Below are positions 26,459-34,455 of a DNA stretch of 34,455 nt, one piece after another. The stretch is from the NCBI GenBank assembly GCA_032718475.1, contig JAUCBJ010001896.1, positions 1 to 34,455 on the forward strand. Reading direction: 5' to 3'. The DNA is from Nemertoderma westbladi. Taxonomy: Eukaryota; Xenacoelomorpha; Nemertodermatida; Nemertodermatidae. Positions within the stretch are counted from its first letter, which is position 1. Each line of letters starts with the position of its first letter. The translations under genes were made by a program, and so were the position numbers. The notes beneath the pieces were generated by a model. The model was given only the letters and a program-made list of their open reading frames with translations, had not been told where the DNA came from and did no database searches.

Positions 26459-28460
26459 CTACAATCTAAACCTGAGGGATACATAAATGATACCATTGAG
26501 ATTATGCATATGCAAAGGCCATAAATTGAAAAATTCAGTAATATCTAAAATAATTTTATTGTCACTTGTCAAAAGGACTGAAAATGCTTGATAATGTTCA
26601 CTAAAGCAAACAGTTTCGAGTTTCTGGCAAACAATAATGGGCAATCTGTTTCGAAATACAATCTCACGAATTTGACAGAAATTTGGACATTCATCATAAC
26701 TTAATATCATAACGTGGCCATTATAATACTGAATTCCATTGAGCTCAAATGCTTTACACATTGTCACCTCTTCACCAGGATCAATGTTGAGTATCATTGA
26801 CAAATGATCACCATTAGACAATGAACCTAAATTGGTTCGGCATTCGGCAGATGGGTGGATATCGAAGGATTGAGAAATCCCATCTTGTGAAATAAAACGA
26901 TAAGCTTGCTGCAGCTGGTGCCGCTTGGTAAGTGTTTTGACTATATTTTTATAGCAGCAACATATAAATGATGTCTTTTTTACATTATTGTGCTTTGATT
27001 CACATCGCATACTCCATGTATGGACAAGAGGTCCAACCTGATAAACAGCATGAGGATAATGAATTAAATTATGAAACTTAAGTTGAAGTCGGTCAACATT
27101 AAGTGTTCGCACATAGATCTCAAGAAACTCATTGATTACATTAGAAAATGAAACAATATCATTTAGATCAAAAGTAATAGCAAGAGAATGCATTAATACT
27201 TCACGCAATCGAAGAATGATTTCCCATATTTTGTTTCCAACAGGAACACTATCACACACCAACAAAGGGAATGCCAATGTCAAATTTAGCATTACTACAG
27301 CTCTCAAATTAATAGACTGATTCTGTATCTTATTTTCCTCAAATGGTGGAGGAATGGATGAATGGACAAACTTAAATTCTTTAATATGACGATTCAGGAA
27401 AGAAACTGAAAAATGCTTCTTAATAACAATCAATTGATACAGGCAAGACTTAAACACATACTCACTCACACATACCCTCGAGGAGATCATGCATAATGTC
27501 AAAAGTCAAGTTATTATAAACATGGAAAGATGGTAGGACATTAAAGGAACACTGAGATTTTAATCCAGTCTGAGAAGGATCATCCATATTAAGGTCATTA
27601 TCGTAATTATCTTCAGAGTGCAGAAGTGAGTCATCCTGACTCCAAAGGTTTATAAAGTTCTGTCGATGGCACATACAGACCCTACAACAAAAATTTGCTG
27701 TAAACCCTTCAACATATCCAAGAACAGAGTTTAATGCAAGATTGTCACCCTGAATTTGTGCCAATGATATATAGATTGTGTATGTTGTATCATCATGTAT
27801 AACTTTTATTCCATTTGTTTCAAGATATAAAAGTATGTCAATAAGAACAGAAAATACTCGATCATTGCCAAACTGTTGTCTGTCGGATGCATAATGCATT
27901 AAAGCTAGGAGCAAATTTGTCAGCTTGCTATTAAACCAAGGAGGTAAAGCTTTGTTAGTCAGATAAACATTCCCAACTTTGCGCTTACCTGCCTTAGAGC
28001 CAAGGGGGTTGGCAACATCAATATCGTCATGGTATAAAAATAATGGAATCACTAATGAAGTATTTTCAAGTTCGTGAATCTTTCTAGTTTTGTTTAGTTT
28101 CCAAATATTTGCATTTTTAAAATCCACTATACAAGTCATTTGATTATTTATGTAGGAATACATGGTATCAAACACATTTGGAAGTGAAAAAAACACCTGA
28201 AATAAAGGCTCCAATGGGACATACAAGGCCTTCAACGATTTCGATTTATAAACAATGCCTTCAGGCGATGGTCCTGTATGAGCAACTTCAAGATTTTGAT
28301 CAATGATAAATTCCTCTGGTGGAACATAGCAGTGGCACTTCTGCAATATCTTCATATGATTGTACTCTGTCTGAGAACTCCACAATGAATTTTGAAAAAT
28401 ATCTAAATAAACTGATAATAAAGCCTTTGATTCATCATAATCAAATAACCCATGTTTCAT
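26459..28460 (-). pseudogene. DNA transposase (EnSpm/CACTA-like, tentative), main part
   Basis: Reads HTGPSPEGIVYKSKSLKALY, then the core: LVIPLFLYHDDIDVANPLGS, NVYLTNKALPPWFNSKLTNL, DNLALNSVLGYVEGFTANFC with CRVC, and LTFDIMHDLLEGMCE. Acidic residues in HDD, GDN and MHD, plus the inserted Cys pair, are what I would expect from a DDE-type catalytic core of the CMC (EnSpm) kind; a KDZ-type enzyme is the alternative. At 27475 a 4 bp microduplication (tgag in gagtgagtat) shifts the frame; the protein continues in the next frame (EYVFKSCLYQLIVIKKHFSV, LQLKFHNLIHYPHAVYQVGP, CFSEHYQAFSVLL) to TAG near 26459. The N-terminus lies beyond the inserted LINE at 30736-31072. Broken, so not active as it stands. 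Confidence 0.7.
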
Positions 28461-28540
28461 AAATATTTCCTCAGCGGCTTACCTTATTTGAAAAATATCT
28501 AAAGCTGATAATAAATAAAGCCTTTGATTCATCATAATCA
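28391..28540. repeat. 96 bp tandem duplication beside the LINE insertion
   Basis: The transposase sequence from tttgaaaaatatct (28391) to ccttat (28486) starts again at 28487 and runs to catcataatca (28540), where the LINE begins. Small indels separate the copies. The LINE appears to have entered the second copy. The duplication by itself also disturbs the transposase frame. Confidence 0.85.
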
Positions 28541-30735
28541 CTACTACTACTAGGATCGGCATGCTGCATTGCAGCTGCATTTTTAAGAATGCTGTGCCGG
28601 CTTGTCAACAAAATTGCACCGCCACAACTCCCTATCACCCATGACATTTGCTAGATCATCCGCATCTTTAAGGCCAGTGTCCTTTAAGATGCGTCTCAAG
28701 AAAGTCATGGGCTGTCCACCATGCTTATTCACTCCATGAGGCTGCCAAAGTACAAGATTATGCACTGGCTGGTCCTCACGGCGAAAGCAATGTCCTGCAA
28801 AGCGAAGGCGATTTTGTTCTAGTGTCAAGCTTGGGGGAACCAGTGAGACACCTCCAATGTTATATAGTGTCTGGTTGGAGATGTGTGCATTGTACTTGAC
28901 ACAATGAACCCGGCGTAGCATTCTTGTGAATGTGCCATCCAGAGATTTGGTGTCCTCAGCAGTTAGAGCCCAGCATGGACTCCCGTAGAGGAGTACTGGA
29001 ACTACTGCTGCTCTAAATAATCGGACCTTAAGTTTCCGATTAATTCTCGGTGACTTCCAAATCCTGGAAAGCCTATTCAAGGCTGCCCATGCCTTTCCCT
29101 TACGTATTCGAAGGTCCTCACCTGACTTCCGGATCCATGATCCCAGGTAACAGAAGTCGTCCACATGCTCAAGCATACCATCCTTTGAGCTTATGCTCAT
29201 CCGATCAGAGACTTGCTGAGGACTTTCAAAGTTAACTGTCAGAATTTTGGTCTTTCTGGAGTTAATAAAAAGACCAACACTAGAAGCAGCATGTTCTAAT
29301 GAGCTGAGGAGCTGTTGGGCTCCCTCTAATGATTCTGAGAGTACTCCTAAGTCATCAGCAAAGTCTAGATCAGTTAGGTACTTGGCAGGATTTCCTCGAC
29401 TTCTGGAGCCAGTAGGTGGAGTTATCATCACCCCATCATCATTATAATGATCTAAGGACATGCGTAGAACATAGTCAACCACAATAATGAACAAGAATGG
29501 TGCAAGTGTGTCTCCTTGGAGGACGCCCCATAACACTTCAAATGGTTCTGTGTCACCATCAACAGTAGACACAAATGTTGTCGAACCATCGTATACTGAT
29601 ATGATTGCTGCAATAATTTCATCAGGAATCCCATATAATGAAAGTATGCTGAACATACGTGAGCGAGAGACTGAATCAAAGGCCTTGAAGAAGTCAACAA
29701 AGATAACAGCCAGATGCCTGTCTTTCTTTTTTGATAACTCTTCAATTATCCTTCTAAGTGCCAAAATGGGCTCCATGGTCCCACGACCTTTACGGAACCC
29801 ATTCTGATTTCCACGGAGCAGTCTCTCAATGGGATCCCTGATGCGATTTAATAGAATCCTATTGTATAGCTTTGCAGCAATCGAGATCAATGAGATTCCC
29901 CGAAAAGAAACATAGAGTGTTAGGTTGCCCTTCTTGGGAACTGGCACCAACTTATTTGTTTTCATTTCTTGTGGGACTCTTGTTGTTTGGTACATGTCTA
30001 CTATGATGGGATAGATGAGCTTTAAACACTCAGGTATTTTAAAGACCTCAGGGGGGACACCATCTACTCCACTAGCACGATTGGTCTTAATGCTCTTTGC
30101 AGCAGCCTTCACTTCTGCAAAGGAGATATCGCCAATGGGAATATCTGGGAGTACAGACTCAGACACTTTTACTTCTATAAAGTTATCAGGCAATACCCTG
30201 TCATTATTGAGGAGCTTTTCAAAGTGGGCTTTCCAACCATTGAGGCGATCGGCTGGTGATTCAGCCTTAACCTTGGTGGTTGGTTGGCTTTTCCACCCAG
30301 TAAGCAGATTGATCGATTTCCATGCCTGGGATGATTGCCTGCTGTCGTCAGCATCATTGATGGCATCAACCTGTTGGTTTATTAGCTCCTGTAGATTAGC
30401 AGAGTACTGCCTGTTCAGGGACCTAGATGCAGCCTTAACTGCATTCTTGGCCGCTGTAGTCTGTTTGAGTCGGGACTCTTTCTGCGCCTTATGAAGGTCA
30501 TTTCGGCTCTTCTGAATTTTGTTGTCAGTCCAGGGGGCCCTTTTCCTGTTTCGAGGGTATACAGGAACTGTTTCTGCAGCTGCTAACTTAACTGCTTCTG
30601 TAAAGGCAGTATAGCCCTCACAGTGATCTGCCGCCTCAGAGGCAAGAGCCTCATACCTGTTGCTCAGCTGTAGTGTGAAGCTGGATCTCACACTTGGCTG
30701 TTGCAACAGAGAGGACCAGTCATGCCGCGGCAAGG
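28541..30735 (-). mobile_element. 5'-truncated LINE with 11 bp target duplication
   Basis: 2,195 bp on the minus strand. The 3' end (left) is ctactactacta, i.e. a (gta)n tail, and both flanks carry catcataatca (28530-28540 and 30736-30746). The 5' end is truncated just inside the region after the endonuclease. All other copies in the window (7619-7720, units 1 and 2, 20056-20796) are pieces of this same family. Trinucleotide tails and short 3' ends are typical of RTE-like LINEs, but clade placement needs a tree. Confidence 0.92.
28583..30735 (-). CDS. LINE reverse transcriptase, uninterrupted but lacking its endonuclease
   Basis: The frame is open through about 717 codons of LINE and fuses upstream with transposase codons (EEIFMKHGLFDYD then ALPRHDWSSLL). 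In order: VYPRNRKRAPWTDNKIQKSR linker; RT fingers with KKGNLTLYVSFRGISLISIA; NGFRKGRGTMEPILALRRII; catalytic VIFVDFFKAFDSVSRSRMFS; GVLQGDTLAPFLFIIVVDYV; TDLDFADDLGVLSESLEGAQ with the FADD box; thumb and C-terminal HCFRREDQPVHNLVLWQPHG, ending DKPAQHS at 28583. All RT motifs are intact; F in place of the usual K/Y in VDFFKAF is minor. The missing endonuclease means that this copy cannot nick DNA by itself. It serves as the reference for ordering the scrambled fragments elsewhere in the window. Confidence 0.93.
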
Positions 30736-31072
30736 CATCATAATCAAATAACCCATGTTTCATAAATATTTCCTCAGCGGCTTCCCTTATAACACAGAGT
30801 GATGGCAAAAAGCATTTCTCTACACTTTCCATAATTTGTAAACATGTCGACAATGCTAGCGATGGATTGCTACGTAACTTACAGCTCATTTGAAATGCAT
30901 CTTTATTATAAAGTTTATCTTTGTAAGAGAATGTGTGATCGTTAACCAAATTTTGGAGCTTATTAATGACCGAAATCATATCATGTTCTGGGCCTTGCTC
31001 AATATTATGCATTGTTTCATCAATATTGTCAGTGTCAATATTATTTAATCCTTCATTCACTGACAATATTCT
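30736..31072 (-). pseudogene. Transposase N-terminal coding segment, cut off by the LINE
   Basis: About 108 codons: SVNEGLNNIDTDNIDETMHN, MISVINKLQNLVNDHTFSYK, MSCKLRSNPSLALSTCLQIM and SLCVIREAAEEIFMKHGLFD. The last residues repeat at 28460 (MKHGLFDYDESKALLSV), showing that this is the upstream part of the same gene. Just upstream on the minus strand is a candidate splice acceptor (aacactcag, ending 31073), with a stop codon in frame before it, so the gene probably had an upstream exon. No upstream exon was identified with confidence. Confidence 0.7.
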
Positions 31073-31074
31073 GA

Positions 31075-31340
31075 GTGTTTTCTATGGCAATATGCACAAT
31101 CCAGCATGAATTTATTTTACCCTCTATTTTGGTGTTGTTAGTTAGTGTTATAATTACTTTTTTCATCTGTTGTGTGCTCTATTTACATCTTATAGTTACG
31201 TACTGTACTGCCTATTTGTACTACCGTCCTTGGGGTATGTATATAATAATAATAATATTAAGTATAATAATTACACAATATATGTAATTATAATATTATT
31301 TTTATATAATTATATAATTAATTAATTTCTTCTTCTCCTG
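31075..31340. other. AT-rich spacer (possible intron)
   Basis: Very AT-rich with ataataata and tatataattat runs (31230-31325). It could be an intron of the transposase gene given the acceptor at its left edge (minus strand). No coding stretch seen. The second transposon end expected here (gagtg with inverted subterminal repeats) was not found. Confidence 0.4.
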
Positions 31341-31505
31341 CGCGCCACCTTTGTTGGCGGGTGACGGTGGTGCCGGCGCCACCGGTAGGAGTGGCGGGTA
31401 CCGTGGAATCGTTTCCTGCGCGGATGACAGGGGGGGCATATGGTTGGAATCGCCCTCGACGGCCCCACCGACGCCCACGACCTCGTCCCGAATCAGTAGG
31501 CCTAC
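31341..31505 (-). other. GC-rich island, possible exon
   Basis: This stretch is strikingly GC-rich between AT-rich flanks. On the minus strand one frame is open for about 55 codons (LIRDEVVGVGGAVEGDSNHM, PPLSSAQETIPRYPPLLPVA, ANKGGAQEKKKN) and ends in a Lys-rich tail and stop; the plus strand is also open in one frame. Proline-rich composition makes the case weak. It may be an upstream exon of the transposase gene or a GC-rich promoter. Confidence 0.25.
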
Positions 31506-31510
31506 CCGTA

Positions 31511-31700
31511 CACTCTTAAAAAAGAATTGTCAAACTGACAAAAAAAAAGCCATTGTGACTATATAATATTGGCAAATGCGTCTGTCAAGAGGTGTTGCTA
31601 AACTAACAATATTATATTGTCAAATATTTTACTAATATAATTTTGTCAAATTATCCACTTATATTGTTAAAATTTGTTTTTGTATATTTGCTATATTGCC
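31511..31700 (+). mobile_element. Second CACTC-type transposon end with subterminal repeats
   Basis: cactcttaaaaaagaattgt followed by caaactgacaaaaaaaaagc aligns with 23045 and lies in the same orientation. Repeated ttgtcaaa/aatattgt words follow to about 31700. It fronts the transposase C-terminal fragment at 31730-32022, just as the first end fronts the first element, but without the companion gene in between. Confidence 0.55.
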
Positions 31701-31729
31701 AATACACAATTGTGACTTGGCAATATACA

Positions 31730-32022
31730 ATGCCAATAATTTTGGCGCAGAGAAATATATAAGCTATTTTTCTTAGAACGAAGTTTGAGAGGCCACGGTG
31801 ATAAGAGTAGTTCAATTTCATCAATAACTGACAATGGGTTAGTAGGACACTTTTCAACTTCATAGGACTGAAAATGCTCACTATAACCTAAAACTAACAA
31901 TGGCCTAACAATTATCTTATACTGATTAGAATCGGTAATTAATATATTATTAATAGAACAAAATATAGGTAGAGAAGAAATATCAAAACCAAAACATACA
32001 TCTCCTAAGACGAATAATAGTC
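31730..32022 (-). pseudogene. Second transposase copy, C-terminal fragment
   Basis: The minus strand encodes LLFVLGDVCFGFDISSLPIF, then LVLGYSEHFQSYEV and PTNPLSVIDEIELLLSPWPL with SLYISLRQNYWHC. It aligns by eye with the end of the first transposase (CFSEHYQAFSVLL, DITEFFNLWPLHM, GIIYVSLRFRL): S-E-H-(F/Y)-Q, then an I-x-D-I/E-I box, WPL, and (L/I)Y(I/V)SLR. Identity is moderate, so this is a different family of the same superfamily. It is cut on the right near 32022 by a stop in frame; the sequence further right is unrelated. Confidence 0.6.
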
Positions 32023-32141
32023 AACCGAATACAACATTGCTGAACATGGCGTTATCTCCCTTATAATGCCATAATCCAGCAACAGGGAGTTTAATTCTGA
32101 AACTTCTGTTAGTCTTTGCAATTGAGTTGCTGTTGGTTGTT

Positions 32142-32445
32142 TAACACTAGAACAGCCGGACGCACGCGTCAATTGACGAAAATCAAAATGAAAGTTGCTC
32201 TATTTTTTAAACTATTTGTTTATATACCATGATTCTCCATGACTTTTATTCTTTTTGGCTAATGGTTCGAATGCAGGAAAAAAAAGTGTACAAATTTTAT
32301 ACAAAATTTTTAAATCATTGATTGTCTTTAACAGCCACATGCGTCAATTGACGCAATTTCGGTTTTTCCTATAAAGTTCAGAAAGAAATATAATTTGTAT
32401 TGTATAATTGTATTGAAAAACAATTAGTCGAAAATTATAACTTTC
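32142..32445. repeat. Palindrome-bearing repeat, possible piggyBac-like end
   Basis: Starts ttaacactagaacagccgg and carries gcgtcaattgacg at 32167-32179; a second ttaacagccacatgcgtcaattgacgc follows near 32331-32357. gcgtcaattgacgc is a perfect 14 bp palindrome. TTAA followed by cactagaac resembles piggyBac-type ends, but no facing end (gttctagtgttaa) is present within the window. AT-rich filler in between, no gene. Confidence 0.35.
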
Positions 32446-32748
32446 AAATTTTATGAAAATTGTTCACTACTTGTAATTTTGGTGCAAGAAAATAACCACC
32501 CCAGTACTTTTTTTCCAGATTTTTTTTTCGGTCGGATTCGGACTACATACAAACAAAAAATCAGGCGTTTTCGTTAAAATTTGTAGTTTTTCGAGTTCAA
32601 ATTTTATGAAAATTGTTCACTACTTGTAATTTTGGTGCAAGAAAATAACCACCCCAGTACTTTTTTTCCAGATTTTTTTTTCGGTCGGATTCGGACTACA
32701 TACAAACAAAAAATCAGGCGTTTTCGTTAAAATTTGTAGATTTTCGAG
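32443..32748. repeat. 153 bp tandem duplication
   Basis: 32443-32595 and 32596-32748 are the same 153 bp sequence (ttcaaattttatgaaaattg ... ttttcgag); the only difference I see is tagttttt versus tagatttt near the end. The near-identity marks it as recent, or as an assembly duplication. It abuts the G17/C17 hairpin. Confidence 0.95.
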
Positions 32749-32798
32749 GGGGGGGGGGGGGGGGTCATTATGACCCCCCCCCCCCCCCCCACCCCTCG
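32745..32798. repeat. G17/C17 hairpin
   Basis: G17 (32748-32764), then tcattatga, then C17 (32774-32790), then acccctcg. Stem of at least 20 bp (the spacer itself is nearly palindromic, tcat/atga) and cga/tcg continue the symmetry outside. Such a sequence would extrude as a cruciform or form G-quadruplexes and is hard to sequence; equal lengths should be checked against raw reads. Confidence 0.9.
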
Positions 32799-32799
32799 A

Positions 32800-33260
32800 T
32801 ATTTGTACAACATTTTATAGCCCGATACTAATAGGGTAAACTTAGCATTAATATACATCAGATATTAAAAATGATTATGAATCATATCACTGATTCATCA
32901 ATTGGATATGCCTTGCCTAGCTGACCAGTGACCATCCGGTAAATATTGTTCATTTGTTATTTTGTTAAATTTTTATGAGATGTGTAATATTTCCTCTAAC
33001 TAGTCAGCATCAGTGTACCACTACCAAGCGTAAAGTAGGCCTATAGCCAGGACACACCTTCTTCAATATCATCTAAAAAATACAATATTTATAAATGAGA
33101 TTTATTATTATTCATTATTTATTTTGATTATGTATATTGCTTATTGTTTAGGAAAGTCATTATTTTTTTTGTAATAAAAGCAATTCTGCTTAATTTGGTG
33201 TTAAAAATATATGTAGTAGAAATTGACAAACTTATCTACAATAATAATGATTATTATTAA
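32800..33260. other. AT-rich spacer, no gene recognised
   Basis: No coding or RNA feature supported. Short ataataatgattattatta palindrome-like run at about 33240-33259. Confidence 0.45.
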
Positions 33261-33267
33261 TCTTTAT

Positions 33268-33510
33268 TTACAAATAAGAAATAATATTAACAACAACACA
33301 AACCCTGGATAAAGTCAGTCTCGGGATTTCAAGGCAGAAACCCGCCAGTTCTGCCGATTTACTGATTTCATCCAATCTAGAGCGATGCTCAGGGTATATG
33401 GGGGCTGCCCTAAGGTGCACCGGACTGAGCCGGGATACTATGGCGGGAAGATGTGTCGTCGACCCACCACGGTACCCCGGCTCTAGGATGGCGATAAAAC
33501 GTCCCCACCC
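33268..33510 (-). CDS. Unrecognised 80-codon open stretch in a GC-rich island
   Basis: The minus-strand frame is open from the stop at 33511-33513 (inside the palindrome) to the stop at 33268-33270. It contains FIAILEPGYRGGSTTHLPAI, VSRLSPVHLRAAPIYPEHRS and LDEISKSAELAGFCLEIPRL, which has a natural amino-acid mix and far higher GC content than the flanks. No ATG is present in the stretch, so it would be the end of a longer protein or an exon. I do not recognise it; the TCCCGGGATTT-rich context might also come from a structured non-coding repeat. Treat as a candidate only. Confidence 0.3.
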   Translation of the reverse strand, partial: GWGRFIAILEPGYRGGSTTHLPAIVSRLSPVHLRAAPIYPEHRSRLDEISKSAELAGFCLEIPRLTLSRVCVVVNIISYL

Positions 33511-33527
33511 CTATAGGGGTGGGGACG
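33500..33527. repeat. Perfect 28 bp palindrome
   Basis: cgtccccaccccta and its exact reverse complement lie back to back with no spacer, centre at 33513/33514. Followed by a pyrimidine-rich run (aaaaaactacttttctctac...). It could be a protein-binding palindrome, an RNA hairpin or the joint of an inverted duplication. Confidence 0.92.
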
Positions 33528-33599
33528 AAAAAACTACTTTTCTCTACTTTTCTACTTTACTTACTACTTTACTACTTTTCTCGAAAAACTTTTCGTAAT

Positions 33600-33905
33600 C
33601 AGCGTGGAGTGGGAAGAGCTTCGAGAACGTTCTCATTAGAAGGCATTATTATCGCTAAAAAATAATTATTAAAAATTTAATATTATAATGTAGTTAGTGT
33701 AAATTTAACTTTAGCAGGTAACCAATATTTGTATTTTTTAATAGGATTTAGTTTTGAACAACACCAAATTAGTAACTTAATGTTATTAATATACATAATT
33801 TCAATTGATTAGTGTTTTTTAATTCGTGTTATTTTTGGTAGTAGTGTCACATATTGCGAATATTGAAAAAAAATATTATCATTAGTATCAGTAATAGTAA
33901 TAATT
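33600..33905. other. AT-rich spacer, no gene recognised
   Basis: About 300 bp of AT-rich sequence with short attattaa runs. A gagaacgttctc palindrome occurs at about 33622-33633. Nothing else supported. Confidence 0.4.
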
Positions 33906-33915
33906 TTTTACTTAC

Positions 33916-34128
33916 AGTAGGAAGGCCAGCGTATGGTACGAAGACGCCCTGGCCTTCTTCGCTGGCGGCTGAGAAGTTAGTGCCGGTTTAGTTTTTCTTT
34001 ACGGCGCAAGTTACACTTAGGACCATTGCCGCCATATGGTGGCCCTCCATGACCGGCGGGTTGTCGATGACGTCTGCGAGTGACGCCCGCCGAGCGTATC
34101 GACCATGTATAACACAGTATTTCTCCAT
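33916..34128 (-). other. GC-rich island with splice-like borders, possible exon
   Basis: On the minus strand the 213 nt lie between a candidate acceptor (tcattttag, ending at 34129) and a strong candidate donor (gtaagt, 33910-33915). An ATG begins exactly after the acceptor and gives 47 codons (MEKYCVIHGRYARRASLADV ... VKKN) before a stop; no frame is open across the whole length. It could be a first coding exon that ends early, an untranslated exon, or coincidence. GC content contrasts sharply with both flanks. Confidence 0.25.
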
Positions 34129-34156
34129 CTAAAATGATAAAACATAAGTTTATTAG

Positions 34157-34455
34157 TTATGGGGGCGTTCATAAAGTATGTCACGCAAATTTTCCAGTTG
34201 TTTGACCTCCCCCCCCCCCCCCCCCCTCTGTCACAAAATTTTTTTTCGCAAATTTATACCCCCCACCGCCCACCAACCACACACATACCTCCCATTGAAT
34301 GATTGACATTTCATAATGGTAGTTGGCTAGCTTTGATAAGCGCCGCTGTCCCATAGGGCTAATGTAAAAATACTCTTTCTAGGAAGACGATTTTCTGAGT
34401 AGATACACTTGGAACCAAATGTCCCAATGTGGGTCCAGGGAATGGATAATTAAAT
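34157..34455. mobile_element. Possible MITE end with C18 tract
   Basis: gggggcgttcataaagtatgtcacgc followed by tttgacct and C18 (34209-34226), tctgtcacaaaattt and a second C-rich part resembles a terminal arrangement common to small non-autonomous DNA transposons in many invertebrates (I rely on memory for this). The other end would lie beyond the window. The remainder to 34455 has no recognisable gene. Confidence 0.4.

Noticed and set aside
27462-27490. Intron starting at ggtatgtgtgag after DLLEG
   Set aside because: The protein continues only four bases later in the next frame; a 4 bp microduplication explains this without an intron.
29452-30494. Plus- and minus-strand frames overlapping the LINE ORF
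   Set aside because: Shadows of the intact reverse transcriptase frame.
28391-30790. A 55 bp target duplication around the LINE
   Set aside because: The longer similarity is accounted for by the separate 96 bp tandem duplication; the flanks immediately touching the LINE share only the 11 bp catcataatca.

Overview
The window looks like repeat-dense, AT-rich nuclear DNA of an animal, most likely an invertebrate. The evidence is the company of elements: a BEL/Pao LTR retrotransposon (a metazoan superfamily), an APE-type LINE, a pogo-type transposase relic, a two-gene DNA transposon with CACT-type ends, satellites and minisatellites. I see no bacterial operons, no tRNA or rRNA gene, and no host gene I can name with confidence. 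I cannot fix the species.

Layout. 1-619: satellite with units of 171/192 bp. 1623-1842: relic of a restriction-like-endonuclease LINE (minus). 1956-3168: fold-back, G/C-tract-bounded non-autonomous element. 3504-4067: BEL/Pao reverse transcriptase relic (minus). 5679-6105: broken pogo-type HTH transposase (plus). 6680-6889: possible orphan exon. 7619-21480: a zone of shuffled fragments of one LINE, including an approx. 1.85 kb tandem duplication (unit 1 = 8081-9687 plus 17592-17828; unit 2 = 17829-19680). Unit 1 is split by a young BEL/Pao element (9688-17586) with 972 bp LTRs, TG...CA ends and 5 bp target duplications; unit 2 keeps the empty site. The units also carry the tail of an SGNH-hydrolase-like gene, followed 29 nt after its stop codon by a hairpin that fits the animal replication-dependent histone mRNA stem-loop. 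21582-22860: relic gag-protease of a second BEL/Pao element (minus).

23045-31080 is a DNA transposon on the minus strand: a CACTC-type end with subterminal repeats, three blocks of tandem repeats, a zinc-ribbon companion gene (24799-26387) and a large transposase gene (26459-31072). The transposase is broken by a 5'-truncated LINE (28541-30735) with an 11 bp target duplication and by a 4 bp microduplication. A second, related end and transposase fragment follow at 31511-32022. The right 2.4 kb holds palindromes, a 153 bp tandem duplication, a G17/C17 hairpin, a 28 bp perfect palindrome and a possible MITE end.

The sequence allows relative dating: the tandem duplication of shuffled LINE pieces came first, then the BEL/Pao insertion (one visible LTR difference in 972 bp). 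The most unusual items are the histone-type hairpins behind the SGNH reading frame in three copies, the microhomology-joined scrambled LINE blocks, and the two compensating frame changes inside an otherwise intact young BEL/Pao element.
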